Assembly (NCBI GenBank): GCA_022709905.1
Contig: JAKLHY010000071.1
Span: 1-36,397, forward strand
Source: Verrucomicrobiota bacterium
GTDB taxonomy: Bacteria > Verrucomicrobiota > Verrucomicrobiia > Limisphaerales > UBA1319
Direction: 5' to 3'
DNA: 36,397 nt
Shown in pieces: positions 34,662 through 36,397 of the stretch (position 1 is the first letter of the stretch; the number at the start of each line of letters is the position of its first letter). A program made the translations under genes and the position numbers. The notes under the pieces were generated by a model, which saw only the letters and a program-made list of their open reading frames with translations, made no database searches and had not been told where the DNA came from.

Positions 34662-35455
34662 CCATTCATCGTGCTGGTCCAAAGGGTTTTCTGATCGAAG
34701 AATGCCCGATCAGTTTGAAGGCTCACATGCATATCTCCGAAAAGGGCGTTGAGGGCAAGGCCCTGCTTGGATCCTGAACGGTGGGTGATCATATCCAGGC
34801 GATAAATCAGATCGGATGCGATCGCGTAGTTGGCGGATAACTCAGAGGCTTTGGTGGCAAACGCGGGGGGATTAAAAGGCGGCTTTGATGCCACGGTGCG
34901 ATTGGACAGAGTTTTCGAACCGGATTGCGGAAAATACGAATACCCGGCCCGGATCCGATTATTGCCGTTGAAAACCGGCCACTTGCCACTGGTGCGATCC
35001 AGGTAAGCTTCATAACTCCTTTCGAGAAGGAACGGAGAGGTGCCCGCCTTCACATTGACCCCACTGAGACAGTAAAAAAGCCTGGCATTGGAAAGGGCTC
35101 TGTATTCCCAGAGGTAGCCAATATTTCTTACACCGGCCGCGTTGATGGTTCCTTCATACAGATTGTAGGCCCGATCCACCTCGACGGTGTCCGTATCCGT
35201 CCACTGCGGCGGCGGGATGCGATCGCTGTAATCGTCGGCATAAAGGGCAATGCAAAGGCCGATCTGACGGAGATGGTTGGCGCAGGTGATGCGTTTAGCC
35301 CGTTCCTTGGCCCTGCCCAACGCGGGCAACAACATCCCCGCAAGGATCGCGATGATGGCAATCACAACGAGCAGTTCGATCAACGTGAAACCGCCCGCGC
35401 AACGCCGGGATTTCGCCCTGGATTTTGGCCCCAGCTCCAGGACATTCCCATTCAT
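34589..35455 (-). CDS. Prepilin-type (type IV pilin-like / pseudopilin) exported protein
   Basis: 288 residues from ATG 35455, giving a 22-residue leader ending in GG before FTLIELLVVIAIIAIL, the type III prepilin signal cleaved and methylated by prepilin peptidase, with Glu at +5. In-frame ATGs at 35479, 35506 and 35515 would lengthen the leader; none has a clear SD. The body (RITCANHLRQIGLCIALYAD, RAGYSYFPQSGS, NALFGDMHVSLQTD) matches the abundant Verrucomicrobia/Planctomycetes family whose members often end in an H-x9-DG-like motif (DUF1559-related). Individual roles of this expanded family are mostly unknown. It is convergent and overlapping with the PEP-CTERM gene. Confidence 0.88.
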   Translation of the reverse strand: MNGNVLELGPKSRAKSRRCAGGFTLIELLVVIAIIAILAGMLLPALGRAKERAKRITCANHLRQIGLCIALYADDYSDRIPPPQWTDTDTVEVDRAYNLYEGTINAAGVRNIGYLWEYRALSNARLFYCLSGVNVKAGTSPFLLERSYEAYLDRTSGKWPVFNGNNRIRAGYSYFPQSGSKTLSNRTVASKPPFNPPAFATKASELSANYAIASDLIYRLDMITHRSGSKQGLALNALFGDMHVSLQTDRAFFDQKTLWTSTMNGQTGGGGIEDRGNNFRWLIMNFRP

Positions 35456-35567
35456 CAAGGGGAATGACTGGCGGCCCATCAGAAAGAGAGAGATCTCCGG
35501 GTTCATGGATTGCATGCGCTTGATAAATGCTGGATTGACCTTAAGACAACTAACCTTATTCGAGGCA

Positions 35568-35909
35568 TTAATCAAGCCGCCGGGCAATCTCCAGCTTGCA
35601 GATTTTCCGCCAGTCTGGATTGCGCCATCGGAACGGGTAATTCCTGCATTGTTCGGGGCGCGCGGCATACACCGAGCACTGGTTATCCTTAAGATATGGG
35701 CACGGCAGATCGGGATTCCCTTTGATCACCAGGTTTTTCCGATCTTGAGCCAGGTCGATATGCCGTTGAATGAAATCGTGCTCCGAGAATCCCAGGAAGG
35801 CGGCCAGGCGCGAAATATCCACCTCCGTCAGGTGAATCTGACCGGGTATCCGGCAGCATTCCCCGCAGCGGGTGCAGACAAAATTCGAGAGATCATTCGG
35901 TTCACTCAT
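35568..35909 (-). CDS. YkgJ-family cysteine-cluster protein
   Basis: 113 residues from ATG 35909. CTRCGECCRIPG (from C12) is the CxxCGxCC signature of the YkgJ family (UPF0153), and further cysteines lie in LPCPYL, NQCSVY and PEQCRNYPF, giving the usual set for a zinc or iron-sulfur cluster. DISRLAAFLGFSEHDFIQR is the conserved helical part. Length is typical. Biochemical role is unknown for most members. It lies 112 bases upstream of the prepilin-like gene on the same strand, with no evidence that they cooperate. Confidence 0.93.
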   Translation of the reverse strand: MSEPNDLSNFVCTRCGECCRIPGQIHLTEVDISRLAAFLGFSEHDFIQRHIDLAQDRKNLVIKGNPDLPCPYLKDNQCSVYAARPEQCRNYPFRWRNPDWRKICKLEIARRLD

Positions 35910-36012
35910 GGATTCACCATGCGGGATCTTAGTGCAGGAATGAGATTATGCAAAGCTACTCGTTGGATTAACCCTTGACGCGTTGACTTCGTTGGATCAA
36001 GCATCGGAACCG

Positions 36013-36324
36013 ATGCGCAAAAACGAGAACATCCTGCAATCGTTGGGCTGGCGGCCGGTGGCGACAGTCCTGATCGGGTTCTGCTTAGTCTCCGCAACCC
36101 AGGCGCTGAAGGCGGCCGATTACGCGATTGTGGTGTCGCAGCCGACTGGGGCCGATCCGGCCTGGTCCAATGTGGTGTCCGCCCTGGCTGTCGGACGTCA
36201 GGCCGTGGTTCTTTCCTATCCTGCCGGGCCGATCGAGAGCGTGTTGCCTCGTCTGCGGGAGCTCTTTCCGACGAGGACAGCGTTTGTGGCGCAGTCCAAA
36301 GAAGTGACCCGTGAGTATGTGTAA
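36013..36324 (+). pseudogene. 5' stub of a secreted protein, truncated after 103 codons
   Basis: ATG 36013 gives a signal peptide (PVATVLIGFCLVSATQALKA) followed by ADYAIVVSQPTGADPAWSNV, LSYPAGPIESVLPRLRELFP and FVAQSKEVTREYV. From memory this matches the start of a family of large Verrucomicrobia/Planctomycetes exported proteins in which TREFV is followed by an '.VHRLTR.LDDDPYTD' segment. Here a TAA stop follows at once (36322-36324), inside GTAACTACTC (36321-36330), and the continuation is absent. An insertion or rearrangement starting near 36320 would explain this; the window ends 73 bases later, so it cannot be settled here. A genuine short protein is less likely. Confidence 0.6.
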
Positions 36325-36397
36325 CTACTCAGGTCAAAACGGCGGCCGTATGAGCGGATGAGGGGCCGGAAAATATTTTCATTTTGTACGGGACTCC

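Overview
The window looks like accessory and cell-envelope DNA from a GC-rich bacterium of the Verrucomicrobiota, probably near Limisphaerales/Pedosphaera. This is inference from gene style. The signs are an ECF sigma factor paired with a membrane Ser/Thr kinase of the Planctomycetes-Verrucomicrobia type, a prepilin-like protein with FTLIELLVVIAIIAIL, a PEP-CTERM protein, a Tat-exported Gfo/Idh/MocA oxidoreductase, small secreted proteins of the 'YSIDWSTIDGGG' type, and very large secreted multidomain proteins. No rRNA, tRNA, CRISPR array or complete insertion sequence was recognised.

Layout. 1-2459 (minus): ECF sigma factor followed by a transmembrane Ser/Thr kinase that runs off the left edge. 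2568-4894: wreck of a large secreted Ig/lectin-type gene. Its 5' end is fused to half of a palindromic repeat, it has a frameshift near 3004, and a complete 271-bp repeat interrupts it. 5232-7418: exported LTxxQ-repeat protein with a C-terminal PEBP domain. 7624-17109: one reading frame of about 3,160 codons joining two arylsulfotransferase-like domains, two metallophosphoesterase-like domains (one degenerate), two DUF1566 domains, an FGE-like domain and an SMP-30-like propeller. 17255-18361 (minus): membrane-anchored alpha/beta hydrolase. 18626-20197: Cys-rich protein of unknown role. 20360-21838 (minus): Gfo/Idh/MocA oxidoreductase. 22087-24984: cytoplasmic trypsin-like protease fused to two intact phospholipase-D (HKD) domains. 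24985-25257: second complete palindromic repeat, inserted at that gene's stop codon. 25381-27818 (minus): phage-tailspike-like S74 protein coupled to a small secreted protein. 28015-31843 (minus): a three-domain SGNH/alpha-beta-hydrolase/GH43-like protein and a second SGNH esterase. 31980-33706 (minus): two overlapping radical-SAM genes, the upstream one apparently lacking the middle of its barrel. 33966-35909: PEP-CTERM protein, prepilin-like protein and YkgJ-family protein. 36013-36324: stub of a secreted protein ending abruptly near the right edge.

The most unusual signal is the repeat family. Two complete copies (271 and 273 bp) each have 30-bp terminal inverted repeats matching 28/30 and are flanked by TAA on both sides. 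A third, half copy lies at 2568-2697. The stems differ in sequence between copies but remain self-complementary, while the hairpin apices are conserved; a 26-bp core motif is unchanged in all three apart from its 3-nt spacer. This describes a non-autonomous mobile element with a strongly conserved cruciform or RNA fold. The second lead is the protease-HKD fusion, which has the makeup of an intracellular conflict or defence effector, although nothing in the window proves that role.

Gene cooperation that can be argued: the sigma/kinase pair is probably one signalling unit; the two SGNH genes probably act together on esterified polysaccharide; the two radical-SAM genes form an operon; the S74 protein and its small partner are translationally coupled.
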